Shown: positions 1 through 11,436, numbered from the stretch's first letter. The stretch is DNA of 64,000 bases from Bryoerythrophyllum caledonicum (GCA_963971425.1 OZ020515.1:14958291-15022290), one strand, 5' to 3'. Translations and numbers: made by a program. Notes: a model not told the origin generated them from the sequence alone.

Positions 1-2590
1 TTGTTGCTTGTTGGTGCGCCTTCCCTCCTTGTTGTTTTTGAATTGGATGTCTTATCGGGGCTCCTTTCTGGGGACTCCATCTCTATGTCTGTGTCTGAGT
101 TCTCCATGTTTCTTCTGGGCATGATCTCTGGCGTCTTCTGTGGATTCTTCTGGGCTGGGGGTGGGAGCTACCGTGTAGAAGCGTCGTTGTCTGGCTGTAG
201 GTTGGGACGATCGGGGGTAGTAGGTCTTGCGTAAGTGAGCCATTCCGCAATGTAGGGTCTCTCGCGTCTATTGCTCACTGCAGCTTGGCGGCCTTCGCAG
301 CACGGCGAGACTTGAGCACCGTTCTTCGTAAGCGCTCCCTGCGCCTTGTCTGTTGGCAGAGTGGTTGCTCTGCTTGACTCCTTCTCCGGTACCTGGGTTC
401 TATATTGCTCTGCGCGGTGCTGCTGCGGTGGACAGTGTATCCTTCTGGTGACTTCAGCGCGTAGTGTGTTGGCCAGGCGTTGTTCTTCCCACGAGTTGGC
501 GCGATTGGCTGTGCTCTCGGGGCGAGGGTTTCCGGCGGTGAGTACCTGCAGGGGGGGCGACTCTTGTTTGGGCGACATTTTCTTCGAGGTTTGGGGGCCT
601 CTAAGTTACTCCTTCGGCGAGGTTCGACTCTGGTATTTTGTTGCAGGAAGGGGCGGCCCTTGGGCGGCCAATATTTTTTTCGTGTGTGCCTGCTGTGAAC
701 TTCGGCTTGGTCACCTGTGTGTTTAGGCCTGCACAAGGTGGCGCTGATCTTCCTCAAGAAGGTGAGTGTTTGAGTTCCTTTCTTTTCTGGCACTAGTATT
801 TTTTGTGGGTTTAGGTTGCACTCGTGGGTGTGTAACGAACTATGATGCGACAATGAACAAGGTGTAAATTTCTGGATGTAGGCTATAACAAAGTTATGAA
901 AAAAGAACTGTGAGAGAGGGTTAAGATGGGATTTATCTGGTTTTTGCAGTTCCTGGATGTTGAGTGGCTTCTCAGCGCTCCTGTTTTCGGTGTAGATCTC
1001 GTTGTGATGTCTCTTCGTTGTGTAACTGCAGGGTTCTCTAGAGGCGTGTGGAGGTGTAGCTCTCGTTCGGTTGCGTGGATTGCTCCTTTTCTTCTGTTGT
1101 TGCTCACTGCGCAACTTTGGATGTGGATCTCTCCTGTATAGAGCTGTATGCCACTTATACTTGTAATTTATAAAAGTCAATTGTTTGTACTGGTGTCTAG
1201 CAATGTGATGGCTGTGTTTAAATTTTCTGCAGCGCTTCCGCTTGGTGTTGTCAAACCTGATGTTTCTAATGTGGTGCTTATTGTTGTGCGATTGATTGTG
1301 TAGACTTTGTACGCCTAAGTTGTGATGTGTTGTGCAAGTGTGGACAAGAATTATACTATACAGACCTAGAACTATGTGGAATTGAGAGAGAGAGTTTAGG
1401 AGGTTGCGTATCTCTGTGATGGGTGGTGTGGAGGTTGGTGTCGGTTCACGTTGATCCTCTTATTGCGGTTTGTGGAATGGCAATGCGTGCTGGTTCTCTT
1501 GCTTTGGTTGGTGGTCGGCTTTGGTCGGCTGGTGGTGTATGCTGATCTTCCTGCTTCGAGGAGCAAGCTGCCGCGAGCTGGTTGTTTCGAGCTGGATGCG
1601 TTCGTGATACCAGCTGTTGTGCGCCTTCGGGGTCAGTGGTGATACACCCTGCTCTTTGTGTTTGTAGCCTTTTTTGAGCTGCTTGTCCACTTCTGTGGGC
1701 AGATCTTCACGTTTGCGTCCTGGGATCAGTGGTGTTGAGATCTGCGGAGAAGACCGGTCTTCTAGTTTCGGATTGTGACTTTGTTGCCTGCAGGAAGATC
1801 TAACATAGCAATGATATTTGTTAGTTTTTTTGTAGCGTTTCCTTTTAGTGTGTCTAGATCTAGTTGTTCTAGTATACTGTCAGGTGCTCTGCAGGTGGTT
1901 GTGATGTCTAGCTATTATGTTTACGTGTGGTGGGCTATGGTGACTAGTCTGTGTCGTGTGATATGTTGTTGATGAAGCTATGTGCTGTCTACTGGAGTGA
2001 GTGATTAAAGCTAAAACATATGTAGGAGTAGCTAAAGCAAATGGAGAGCAGAAAGTAAATAAAACAAAACATGCAATAATAATGTTCGCGTGAGGAGTAG
2101 CCTGGATGCGTGCGCTGATGTCGACTGTGAGCTCTGGTGAGCTGATTTGTGAACCAATGTTGAAATGTTGAGGCACCTGGGTCGGAGGATGCACGGGCTT
2201 TTTGGGTGGCTCTGTAGATCGGGACTGTTTTCAAATTTGCGGCCGCACCAGCGCTCCATGGTGCAGAAGAGGGTAGATCTATGGGTCCAACACTCGTTTC
2301 CCAAGCTTTCAGAGCAACACACCACAGATCTCTCTTCAAAACGTCCTAAATCGTAGTGCTAACCTCAGATCTGAAAATTTCGAGCCATTCCAACACACTC
2401 TGCTTCACTGAGTCCACTCCTTCCCTCAAAACTAGTGCGAACAGGGGCTCGTCCTCAAAGTCCAGCACTCCTTGTGGCCTGTAGCACTTGTTTTGAGACT
2501 AAGTCCTTACACACTCCTCTCTAGAAATTACGGAGCTCACTCTCCCATTCTCCAACCCTCTTCCAACCCTCTCCATGTAGGTACTTATAA
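1..2590 (-). repeat. Possible 5' part of a LINE (minus strand), non-genic
   Basis: No convincing gene is seen here; the open frames on both strands are low-complexity and share no recognisable domain. The plus strand is G/T-rich, so the minus strand is A/C-rich. That is the same skew as the LINE at 56-64 kb on the plus strand. Read on the minus strand from about 2590, the order of short stretches (a GAGCTCCGTA block, then a block with CCACAAGG and a GTGCTGG-type sequence, then repeated AGATCT sites) loosely resembles 56040-56400. I infer the 5' untranslated part of another LINE copy that continues upstream of the window. The resemblance was judged by eye and is weak; an unrelated repeat is possible. 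Confidence 0.3.
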
Positions 2591-3005
2591 GAACCATTAG
2601 AATAAATCCCCATGTGGTCCCTTCTTGTCCAAATCCATTATTAGGACTTGGCTTATATTAGAAAAATTATCAAGTTTAAAAATACAATCATGTATCAAAA
2701 TTAGAAAAATGAGTGTAATATACTGAATTTAATTGGATGAAACTATGGGGTATCCTACCCTATTTATTTAAAGTAAAAAGATGCGTATCTAAAATGAATA
2801 ACAAGTATTTATATAATAGGTATGTAACGATTTTTTTTGGTTTTTGCATTTACATACGTTTACTTAATTGGAATTTACCTTGCTCTGTCAAAGACGATGG
2901 GTATTTCACTAATATACATGGAGAAAAGTTATATTGGAATGGCTAAAGCATGATCTTACTTGTGAATCTAAGAAAAGGCATGGTGCATACATTCACTTGT
3001 GCATA

Positions 3006-3662
3006 TTAACCCCTAATTGACCATTTTCCCTTAGAGGACGTTTTCCATTTCGGGGAGGTTCCTATGGTCTCAATTTTGATCACAAAATTTTGAAATTTAA
3101 AAAAATTGAGGCATAATTTTGTAGGAATATCATTTTTATCACACCGGACCTTTAGACAAAAATATTTTATTCTAATTGCAAGAGTAGAGACTCCAGGAGC
3201 TCCAAAATTTTTGGTAGAAGTGTCGATTGACATTAAGATTTTTCATACACATAATTATTCTCATTTTTCTGATATTTTTAAAAATCTCGTCTTCAGTTAA
3301 TAAAAGCATATCAACCCAAGTCAAAACATTTTCACACATTGTCGGGCAAGGTACCAAAAATCTTCATCCTTTTCATATAAAAATTAGAAACCATGTTCTC
3401 ATTACTTCTTATTTATTGTGCTACAAAATGTGGCGCAAAATTTCTTATTGACCAATTGAATTTTCATGCTAAAACAAATTATTCCACAAAATGATATTAT
3501 CTGTGTAATAGTATTTTTTGAACACTTTCTCTATTTCAAACACTACAATCTTTTTATGTATACGGTTAAAGTTTATGAAACTTGTGAGCATATAATTCAA
3601 GATGTCTTAAACAACAATTTTGGTTTGAAATTGCATCTTGATGTGAAATTGTCATGGGTTAA
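3006..3662. repeat. TTAA-bounded dispersed repeat, family 3, copy 1
   Basis: It begins TTAACCCCTAATTGAC and ends GTCATGGGTTAA, so both ends share TTAACCC in inverted orientation and GAC/GTC is mirrored a few bases inward. Internal text (a GACGTTTTCCATTTCGGGG-like stretch and the phrase GGACCTTTA with A-rich flanks) recurs at 29669-30422. There is no coding capacity. Interpreted as an old non-autonomous TTAA-targeting element; the family assignment is tentative. Confidence 0.4.
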
Positions 3663-3910
3663 AAATGAAACATAAACTAGCTTAGAGTAGAAAGAATTGG
3701 TGGACGAGTGGGCGAAGAGTCATATATAATGAATGAAAGGAAAAAACAACTATATTCATCACGACACCAACAACCAACGAAATATCATCATGATGGTCAG
3801 TGGATAAATTTGCGTCCCAAAAAGGTGAAGGACTCTATCTCCTACTTTGTGGGAGTCTCTTTTCCACCTTGAAAGTGGCCACTCAGTAGGCGGACGCACA
3901 TGAGCTCCGT

Positions 3911-4020
3911 GTGGGACCTTTTGCTCCCACATGCGGGAGCGTTGGGCCCGGGTGGGCTAGTTCCACCCATTTCGGGTGGACCGCCCAAATCGAAGTGGAA
4001 CCAGGCTGTGGAGCCTGGTT
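3911..4020. repeat. Cluster of adjacent short hairpins
   Basis: Within 110 bp there are GTGGGA (3911-3916) with TCCCAC (3925-3930), overlapping GCTCCC (3923-3928) with GGGAGC (3935-3940), TCCACCC (3962-3968) with GGGTGGA (3974-3980), and AACCAGGC (3999-4006) with GCCTGGTT (4013-4020). The segment is GC-rich inside AT-rich DNA. It may be a transposon end or a structured RNA; there is no match I can name. Confidence 0.5.
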
Positions 4021-4925
4021 CAGTAATTTTGGAGGTTGTTTTATCCCACTTTCTCCCCCAATTTGACCATTCCGGTTCTCCAATTCTCTATTACTCTATT
4101 TGAGTTTCGCGTTTGAGGTCGACCTTAAATATGCATAATAAACAAGAATTACTCTATCAAATATTAAGTTCATGAAGAGTACGTAATTAATGCATTACTA
4201 TTTTTCATTATTAATTTCTTAACCTAAGTTGGCCCAAGGCAATTTCACACCATGCATTACTATTTTTCGAACTCCTTGTTTTACTGCAATGACTTAGGAG
4301 GAAAAAAAAAACTAGTTTTTTTACCTCTTACCGTAGTATCTCAATTAAGACTTATTAAGTGAGGTCCTGTTGAAATTTCAGAAAAATTGATCGCCCAGAT
4401 TGAAAGATTATATTGTTTGAAGTAGAGAAAACCATTCATTTATTTCTTGCATTGAGTGGAACATAGAAAGAGGACCAAACCTTGAAATTGCCATTTCATG
4501 ACACTTGGTCCCTAAGAGGTTAAACATTCACTTATTCAAATTTACGTATCTTGATTAACCCAAATAAGAGTTATTTTAGTAATGATTGTTCTAAATCCAG
4601 TAATTTCTCTACATCACTGCATATTATACAAGTGGTGGGTATGAATCCCAATGATGAGAAAATTGTGAACAAAAGAAGTAGATCCAAAATGCCCCTCTCA
4701 ATATTAATAGAGGTTGTGAAATAGTATTTTACATCCTTGATATCTAAGCATGTACAACTATTTTTAATGGATATTCACTAAAGCATAATCTAAATTGTGA
4801 TTTCCTCACGTGTGCTCTAGAAAAAAACTAGAAAAGAAGTTGTACAAAATCCTAACCAAAGTTCATTTTTTATTAAAAGTCTCAACTAACAAACACCACC
4901 ATGAACAATAGTTGCCGTATACTCG

Positions 4926-6208
4926 CTATAGAGGTGGGGGTGGAGATGGAGGTGGGGATGGGGGTGGAGGTGGTTGTTGAGGTGGGGGTGGAACTCTACC
5001 CAACATTGCACTAGCAATCACATTAAACAGTGCAACAATATGGGCATTGTTTTCTCTCTGAATCTCCCTCGCTGCTCGTAAGTGCTCCTGATGCATGTCT
5101 CTTTGAAGCTGTAGACTTTCAGCTCTTGCCCGTGCATTAGCCTCCAGAGAGTTTTTTTGTACTTGTAACATTCCATCAGAGAATTGAGCGATGGCCGACA
5201 TGTACTCTCTCTTCAAGAAATTGTTGCCATCATGGCTGAACGGGAGCCTCTTGGGAATCGCGAGGAAGAAAAGGGGAAGGAGAAAAAAAAAACCCTAGAG
5301 TGTGGACAGATCGTTGTATAAGATATCTTCTCAATCTTTATGCTGAAAGGTATAGGGAGTCATCAAGTAAGACGTTTAGAGAGAATCATTGGATGGAATT
5401 TGCAGCAAAGCTTAATGTTGAATTTCCAAGTGATCTTCTAAGAACGGTGAACCAATGCCGAGATAAATTTTATACCTTGAAAAAAGAGTACATGAAACGC
5501 TCTGGAGCCGATTCTCCTCCGCTTCTCGGCACTCCTATTCACATGTCCTAATGTGTGCGGTTGTTGTGCCGCCAGTGAACGAGGAGACAACTGGGCGCGG
5601 GAGGGGCCACTTGTAGATGCCGGAACCCCTATAGCTGGCAGATCCAGTGGAGGATTTTCGTCCTCATCGTTGAGCTAGTGAACTTCTTCTTGTCCCAGGA
5701 GTGTTCCTATATCGACACCATGCGGTACTCCTACACAACAAGAAATGTAATGCGGAACTTGAAATTAGTCCAACTCTTTTCATAAATAAAATATATATTT
5801 GTATTTGAAAGATTGCAGTGGTTAAGGTTGGGAAAACTATATACCTTGGGCTTTTGCAGTGCCACCAAAAAGATCGTCGAAGATCTCATAGTATTCCGAG
5901 GTGGTCGCTACTGCTCCACTTTGTCCCTGAATTCGCTTTTCTTTCATGTACTCTCTCTTCAAGGTATTAAATTTATCTCGGCACTGGTTCACCATTCTTA
6001 GAAGATCACTTGGAAATTCAACATTAAGCTTTGCTGCAAATTCCATCCAATGATTCTCTCTAAACGTCTTACTTGATGACTCCCTGTACCTTTCAGCATA
6101 AAGATTGAGAAGATATCTTATACAACGATCTGTCCATACTCTAGGATTTTTTTTCTTCTCCTTCCCCTATTCTTCCTCACGATTCCCAAGAGGCTCCCGT
6201 TCGGCCAT
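4926..6208 (-). pseudogene. PIF/Harbinger ORF1-like Myb/SANT protein, broken by a fold-back insertion
   Basis: The minus-strand gene can be followed from an ATG at 6208. Exon 1 (6208-5845) encodes a Myb/SANT-like DNA-binding domain (WTDRCIRYLLNLYAERY, then a FAAKLN helix and a CRDKFNTLK helix). A 114-bp intron with GT-AG ends follows. Exon 2 starts at 5730 and runs through an SAEKRRRIGSRA stretch to about 5496. The frame then meets a 276-bp inverted copy of exon 1 and resumes at about 5220 with FLKREYMSAIAQF, a coiled-coil-like stretch, and a proline-rich C-terminus ending at 4926. Breaks: a TAG after 13 codons, a TAG in exon 2 (about 5683), and the inverted insertion. Trihelix/Myb proteins of this kind partner the transposase of Harbinger elements and help it bind element ends. 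The gene lies just downstream of a same-strand Harbinger transposase, which supports the assignment. Confidence 0.7.
5217..5492 (+). repeat. Inverted duplicate of Harbinger ORF1 exon 1
   Basis: This plus-strand stretch reads ATGGCTGAACGGGAGCC and then the same SANT-domain text (LLNLYAERYRESSSKTFREN and onward) as the minus-strand exon 1 at 6226-5940, at roughly 95 percent identity by eye. The two arms are separated by about 450 bp, so a transcript could fold into a long hairpin. This copy has AAG at the codon where the resident exon has TAG, and it has its own A-run frameshift before the SANT domain. Confidence 0.85.
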
Positions 6209-6770
6209 GATGGCAACAATTTAGAAAACAAATGAATGAATACTTCAAAATGCCAAAAATAAGGACAAAGACAAAATCCCACTAACGGAGAGATAGACGC
6301 AAAATATATTTGAGAAACATACGTAACCAAAGGACGTAATCCCATATATATACTCTTTATAAATCCTTTTACTTTTTTAGGTAGGAGGGAAAAAACTAAA
6401 AAACAATACAAAGTAAAAGAGGATAAAGTAAAAGAGGGTAAAGTAAAAGAGGATGACATAAAAGAGGGTAACGTAAAAGTGTGAAATAATAGTTGGAAAA
6501 AGAAACAATAAAGTAAAATTTAGGGGTTGCAATGAAAATCAAGAAACAAATTTATTACTAGTACAATTTCACTTGAAACTAAGGATTCAGAAGAATCCAC
6601 TGTTCAAATAACTTGGCTCTCAACGCTTTGCCTTCTGATTTTCCTCTCTCTCTATCACAGTGAACTCATAGCCTAACATTCCCAAAACCTTGTAAATCAT
6701 CACGATGTCGAATAGAAGTAACCCCTGGCTCCGGTAAATTGTGTTCTTGACAAAAATTATGTAACCAACA

Positions 6771-7946
6771 TCATGCTACGGTGATCCTAGCCGCTCTATC
6801 AACTCTTGAATTAAAGTTTTTCAGAATACGCCATCGGTTCTTAAGCGATCCGAACGCATTCTCAATGACAACCCTTCCCGAGTTCATAGCACTATCAAAT
6901 CGTTTTTTGTCTTCATGTTCCGATGACTTCCAATTCTTCTGCAAGTACGTGCGGATCGGATACGCAGAATCACCTATTAAGTATGGTGTGCACAGCTTCC
7001 CTCCAACATCCACGACTGGAGTCTACAGGATAGTCCGGTTCTGTAGAGCCTTGTATAAGCTCCATACTATGAAGTGCCCTCCATCATGAACACCACCAAG
7101 CTGACCTGCACATACATTCCAGAATATCTTATTTGCATCGCAAACAGCCTGTAGAATAATAGAGTTGAATTTTTTCCTATTGTAGAAGTCACTTAGTACA
7201 AGGGTGGCTCTTCGATCGGGTCGACTAGTTAGAGGAATGTGTATACCATCAATTGCACCACAAATGTTTGGTAACCCTGTCATGCCCTCGAAATCATCAA
7301 TGATCCTCTACAATCGTGCTCCTCCGGGAATGCTTATCCATCTACCGAAAAGTTTGTTCTGGTCAGAGAGGATGTTCGAAACCATGTCTACATACTTACG
7401 AATTGTGGAAGCTCCCACATGGAAGCGATCGGCCATGTGTTCAGGTGAGGTACCATGTACAAACCTGAAGAGGACTACAACGACAATCTTTCTAATTTCC
7501 AATTGGGGCCTAACAGGGTCTGAGAAGTCCGACTGCACATAAGGTCTCAATATTTCTACGAACTCACCGAATGCCTCAGGGCTCATCCTTTAGAACTCCA
7601 TGTACTTATGATGTTCCATTTCATCAGACGATCTCCACACAATAGGCTCAACGTAATTCCAATGGGTGTGTTGTCTAGGCTCCACCCAGAACATCCGTGG
7701 AGGATGTGTCTTCTTGTTGGCTAATAAACAAAGCATAGAAAGCTGATAGAAGCAACTCATATGCTCTAGAGACGACATCGCCCTTGGCTTTGGAGTTCCT
7801 AGGTTAGGTAGTAGTTTTGTAGGAGTACCCAATGACACTGCGGGATTGCATATTGTCATTAACAAGGACATCCACATGATGAGATCCGTATTGTAGAAAG
7901 TAGGGTCCATTGTTGCTTCCAGGCACCTACAACAGAAACGATACAC
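6771..7946 (-). pseudogene. PIF/Harbinger (HARBI1-like) DDE transposase, pseudogene
   Basis: One continuous minus-strand reading frame from about 7946 to 6771 is interrupted only by three in-frame stops (at 7592-7590, 7310-7308 and 7025-7023). The order is: an N-terminal region with MSPEAFGEFVEILRPYVQ, a helix-turn-helix-like segment (HGTSPEHMADRFHVGASTI), then the DDE_Tnp_4 catalytic core. The core has CGAIDGIHIPL, which carries the first Asp of the family, then LVLSDFYNRKKFNS, LIGDSAYP with a second Asp, and VIENAFGSLKNRWRIL with the Glu. These motifs place it with PIF/Harbinger transposases of plants, which cut and paste DNA at TTA-type targets. The upstream part (7946-7590) is less recognisable. 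The three stops make it inactive. No terminal inverted repeats were found by eye. Confidence 0.85.
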
Positions 7947-8245
7947 CCAAAAGACACTCGATAAATGCCTGGAAACATTCTAATACATTAATGACAACAA
8001 AACATTGACAAGACTACATTCCTCGTGCACGGTGCAGTGACGTTCAGTTCAACCTCCAACAAACCCTTCCACCACCTACGAGAAGGTAAAAGATAATTTG
8101 ATAAGAAATTACCGTGGCTTAAAATAGGTACTTGGTGGTTGAAGTGCCCATTCATGAAGGCACCACATTGAAATAAATATTTTAAAGTGTAGAGCACCCT
8201 TGTACAATTGTATTCATTCAAATTCTTTTTACCTTAGCCCTTTTG

Positions 8246-8490
8246 AGGCGCAAACGCACTATTCGAGCGTGCGCGCCCGGCCCCTAACCGCGCGCGCCTG
8301 ATAGGCAGGTGCGCGCAACCCACAATGGTACGCGCCCGACCTTGACGGTTAGCGCCCGACCCTATATGTACGCGCCCAGCCCTAATTGAACGTGCCCGAC
8401 CCTGCATGAACGCGTCCGGTCTAGATTAGTATGTGCCCGACCCCAAATGCTGCGCGCGCAGTCCAAAGGCACGCGCCTACCCCTTGATGT
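8246..8490. repeat. GC-rich minisatellite, about 20-bp unit
   Basis: About eleven diverged copies of a 19-21 bp unit with a core like ACGCGCCCGACCCTANATG follow one another in AT-rich surroundings. The units share CGCGCCCG(A/G)CC and differ in the variable tail. No long frame or promoter-like element is obvious. It lies just upstream (5') of the Harbinger transposase on its strand and may mark an element end or subterminal repeats. Confidence 0.75.
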
Positions 8491-9368
8491 GACGTGGAAA
8501 GCCGTCTGACGTGTTGTGCACACGTGTTTTACTAGGGGGTACGTTGAAAATTTGATTTAGGGTTTGTAATTTTTATTTACAAACTTTTATGTTTAAAGGC
8601 AACCTGTATCGTATGTCGCTGACTGGCAAGTATACTCAAATATAATATTTAAACTGGAAACAAAACCCTAAATCCAGAATATTAGAATAGGGAGCCAAAG
8701 TGATAAGATTAGTTGCTTCTTTTTTCATTGAGTATACTTCTAATTAGTTTTCAAATCACCTCATATGCAGCAGATGCTATTCAAAGAACTCCCTCACTAT
8801 CATAGACAATTTTGTCAGACTTTGATTGAATTATAGTGGCCACGAAGGTCTTTGAAATTTATGATTGCGAATCTAAGAAACGCTTCTGTTCATCTAATAT
8901 CAATTTAGACTTACAAAAAAACAAATTACAATTAAATATACAAGAGAAATACTATGTGGAATACATTTTATGCCTAGCACAAGAGCAACCTGGAGAGGAG
9001 AAAAGCATGTAGACAAAGAGTTTATTCTAAATAATGAATAATCAGTAGGCGGGCGATAGCCGAAAGTAAAATCAGCTGACAGTAAGAAAACAACAAACAA
9101 AAAAAAAAAAAATGGCCTGCAGGTCGTCCATGTGCGTACATGATTGCGGAAATTGGGCCATGTCGGGTGGGACCCGCCACCGCCCACACGGCAGTCGACG
9201 GCCCCCCGTGCAGGGCCATGTGCGCCAGGCTAGTATCATTCACCACGCCATTCTCCATTGATTTTCAAATCGCCGTTGTTGAGGAGGAAAAAAAGAACGA
9301 TTTGCAAATTATAACCCTTTTACGATGAGACCTATAACCGTGTTCACTGAACACGATCGCTCTTGTGC
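8491..9368. other. Intergenic DNA, no gene seen
   Basis: AT-rich sequence with a short GC-rich island at about 9115-9260. Small open frames on both strands of that island overlap one another and have no recognisable domain. I see no gene. Confidence 0.5.
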
Positions 9369-10100
9369 TTAACCCTTAAACGTTAGGGCGACCAAAATCT
9401 GGTTGATGGAAGAATGTAAAATGCTCCCACGTGATGATAAAACATTGCTTTCATCCAAGTTTTTGTGAAGGTGTTGTCAATGACTGCATGTACTACATGC
9501 ACTGTAGATACCCTTCATAGAGTGTGTAACTTTTTCTCTATTCAAGAAAATGTTTGTGACATGGAACTCAACGTAGTGTATTTTAGAAACTTCTAGCTCT
9601 CGCTCTAAATCTGAATTTAAGTCATTAAAATGATATTTTTTGAAATTGAGTCCAACTAAAGAAATGAATTTTATCAAATCTAGTTTCCAATCCAATTTGA
9701 AAATTTGAAAAATACATAAAATTGAGTAAGTTATTGCAATTTTAACTTTGGGCCTATCACCATGGATGACCAATTTTCTAATTTTAGCTGAACACGGAAG
9801 TTTCATCTTCACCACAAGTTTCAGCACAATAATGTACACCTTTAGTGAAATTATCATATTTTTTACGCAAAATTTGTATATGATTTAAATATTCTTCAAA
9901 TTTTCTTCAGAAAATCACAATAATTTGAGTTTTCACAAAAAAAACTTGTGTTTTTTATGACATTAACAAAACATGTGGCGTCATCTCTAAAAAAACAAAA
10001 TACAAATATTTCCACTTACATTTGATGAAGAACTAGAGCACATATTAGAATGAAAATTGGGATTGATGCCACGGTCATAGCTCTGTCCTTTAAGGGTTAA
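9369..10100. mobile_element. TTAA-flanked MITE, family 1, copy 1 (732 bp)
   Basis: It begins TTAACCCTTAAACGTTAGGG and ends GTCCTTTAAGGGTTAA, giving 12-bp terminal inverted repeats (TTAACCCTTAAA) that include a TTAA target. The body shares long stretches with 53428-53982, for example the CACGGAA-(C/T)TTTCAT stretch and GATGCCACGGTCATA near the right end. It has no coding capacity. Target TTAA with CCC termini is the pattern of the piggyBac superfamily; that attribution is an inference. Confidence 0.7.
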
Positions 10101-10239
10101 GAGATTTAAACCGAATAAGGTTACAGATTCCACGTTGTTGTACCAGACCACTCCTTGAACAGACACAGCAATCACGTTGGCGCACAAGTGGACAAATGGA
10201 CCACCGACGTTTCATAACCCCCCCACCCGTGTATATATG

Positions 10240-11345
10240 AGATTAGTATCACCCGAGTATCACTTAGATATCGGACCTTTCGCACGTCCGCCGCGACGCG
10301 GTACCCGACAAAGCGGGCTTCGCACCACAGAAGCGTCGACACTAGTCACGTTGCCTCCGGCTCGCTGTGCACGCGTCGGGTACCAGACATGTATCAACCA
10401 CGACATCACAGGGGTGTCGGATGAGTAGCGGGATAGTATTGGAGTGGTATCATCCGGATACGTGGTTTGTCGTCTGAGGACACCAAAGGGCCAAAGCGAT
10501 GGCAGAGCGACAATGCGAAGCAGAACACACTGCACTCGACCAGCGTCGTCTCCCTCGCGTCGCGCCCTCCATCGCGATCGCGTCTGGCGTTTTCTTCGCC
10601 GTGTGCTCGCCTGCGGCTGGCGATCGCCTCGCGGTTCTGTCTCTGCAGTCCAATTCCCGGCAATTCTCGCTCCCTGCATCGCCCTGGCCAGCATTTTAGG
10701 TTTTCTGCATCCCAGGCGCGCGAGGGATGGATCATGCGCCTTGGACGTGAGGCCGATCCAGTTTCCGCCCCGCGAGCATCACTGTGATCAGGTATGTGAT
10801 CCGTTTCTTTGGTATGGCTGTGGTTTTTTGGTTGAATTGCGTTGCTGCATTGGTTGGAGTGCGTCGGGTCGTTTTTGCCGGGTTTGCGCAGTTTTGTGCT
10901 GAATTGAGAATGTTTTTGGATGCATTTTGCAATCTGTTTTGGTGTTGTTAAGCTCACGGGCTGTTGCGACGCTGTAGTGGATTTTGATGAGAATGAGTCT
11001 GAAGTATCAGTTCATTGCGCTTACGCGATATTTCGTGTTCATTGTCTTTGGATGGAGAATCCTAGTTTTTTCTAGCTTGTTGCAGCAGATGGACTTGATT
11101 TGTGAAGATGTGTGACGAGTGAGATAACTTGGCCTCGGTTTGAATTGTATTGCCCAATGTAGGTAACTCTTTCTTGTAATGAGAATCATCTGACCGGTTG
11201 TAGCTTACATTTGTAGGGCCAGGAGCTGGAAAGGAGGTACGGTCGTTGCTTCAGGGGTAGGGACCACTTGATTCGAGTGTGCGATCATTAGGGAGTTCTC
11301 ATAGGGAGAAGAATGAGTGGTCATTTTGGAGGTTCATGAATTGAG
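10240..11345 (+). pseudogene. Inverted partial copy of the SMG7 5' region (promoter, exon 1, intron 1, part of exon 2)
   Basis: Reading plus, 10410-10960 aligns by eye with the minus strand of 24110-23500, and 11210-11345 aligns with the start of SMG7 exon 2 (22530-22400). Shared landmarks in the same order include AATTCCCGGCAATTCT versus AATCCCGGCAATTCT, GCGCGAGGAATGGAT-like text at the start codon, ATCACT...CAG followed by GTATG at the exon 1 donor, GTTGGAGTGCG inside intron 1, and GGCCAGGAGCTGGAAA followed by GATTCGAGTGTGCGATCATTA in exon 2. Weaker resemblance reaches upstream to about 10240. The copied start frame runs into a stop after about 17 codons, so no SMG7 protein can be made. Intron 1 is shortened (10792-11216, about 425 bp against about 1150 bp). 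MMT begins about 90 bp downstream, so this region probably now acts as MMT's promoter and leader. Confidence 0.85.
10792..11216 (+). promoter_or_regulatory. Candidate 5'UTR intron of MMT inherited from SMG7
   Basis: A donor-like CAG followed by GTATGT at 10792 and an acceptor-like TTGTAG at 11211-11216 match, base for base in context, the SMG7 intron 1 borders. If the copied promoter drives MMT, the transcript would have a short leader exon ending at 10791 and a second leader piece from 11217 joined to the MMT start at 11437. This is inference from conserved borders only. Confidence 0.4.
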
Positions 11346-11436
11346 GTGGTTTTGACTGTCTTGGGAATTTCGCTGGCCTTCGTCGGTGCGGGAAGGGACG
11401 GGACTGGATTGGACGCGGGAAGGGTTTGGTTGTGCA

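Larger units (their letters stand above)
2591..4920. other. AT-rich intergenic DNA
   Basis: There is no supportable gene. The stretch holds a TTAA-bounded repeat (3006-3662) and a group of short hairpins (3911-4020), both listed separately. The rest is AT-rich with many homopolymer runs and no long open frame. Confidence 0.6.

Noticed and set aside
275..1180. A 301-codon minus-strand open frame
   Set aside because: Composition follows the A/C-rich strand skew, overlapping frames on the same strand are also open, and no domain is recognisable; treated as possible LINE 5' DNA.
9115..9260. GC-rich island considered as a promoter or small gene
   Set aside because: No coherent frame, no nearby gene start and no motif that could be named.
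10444..10902. A 152-codon plus-strand frame in the GC-rich region upstream of MMT
   Set aside because: This is the decayed SMG7 promoter and exon 1 copy; the frame is not the SMG7 frame and has no domain.
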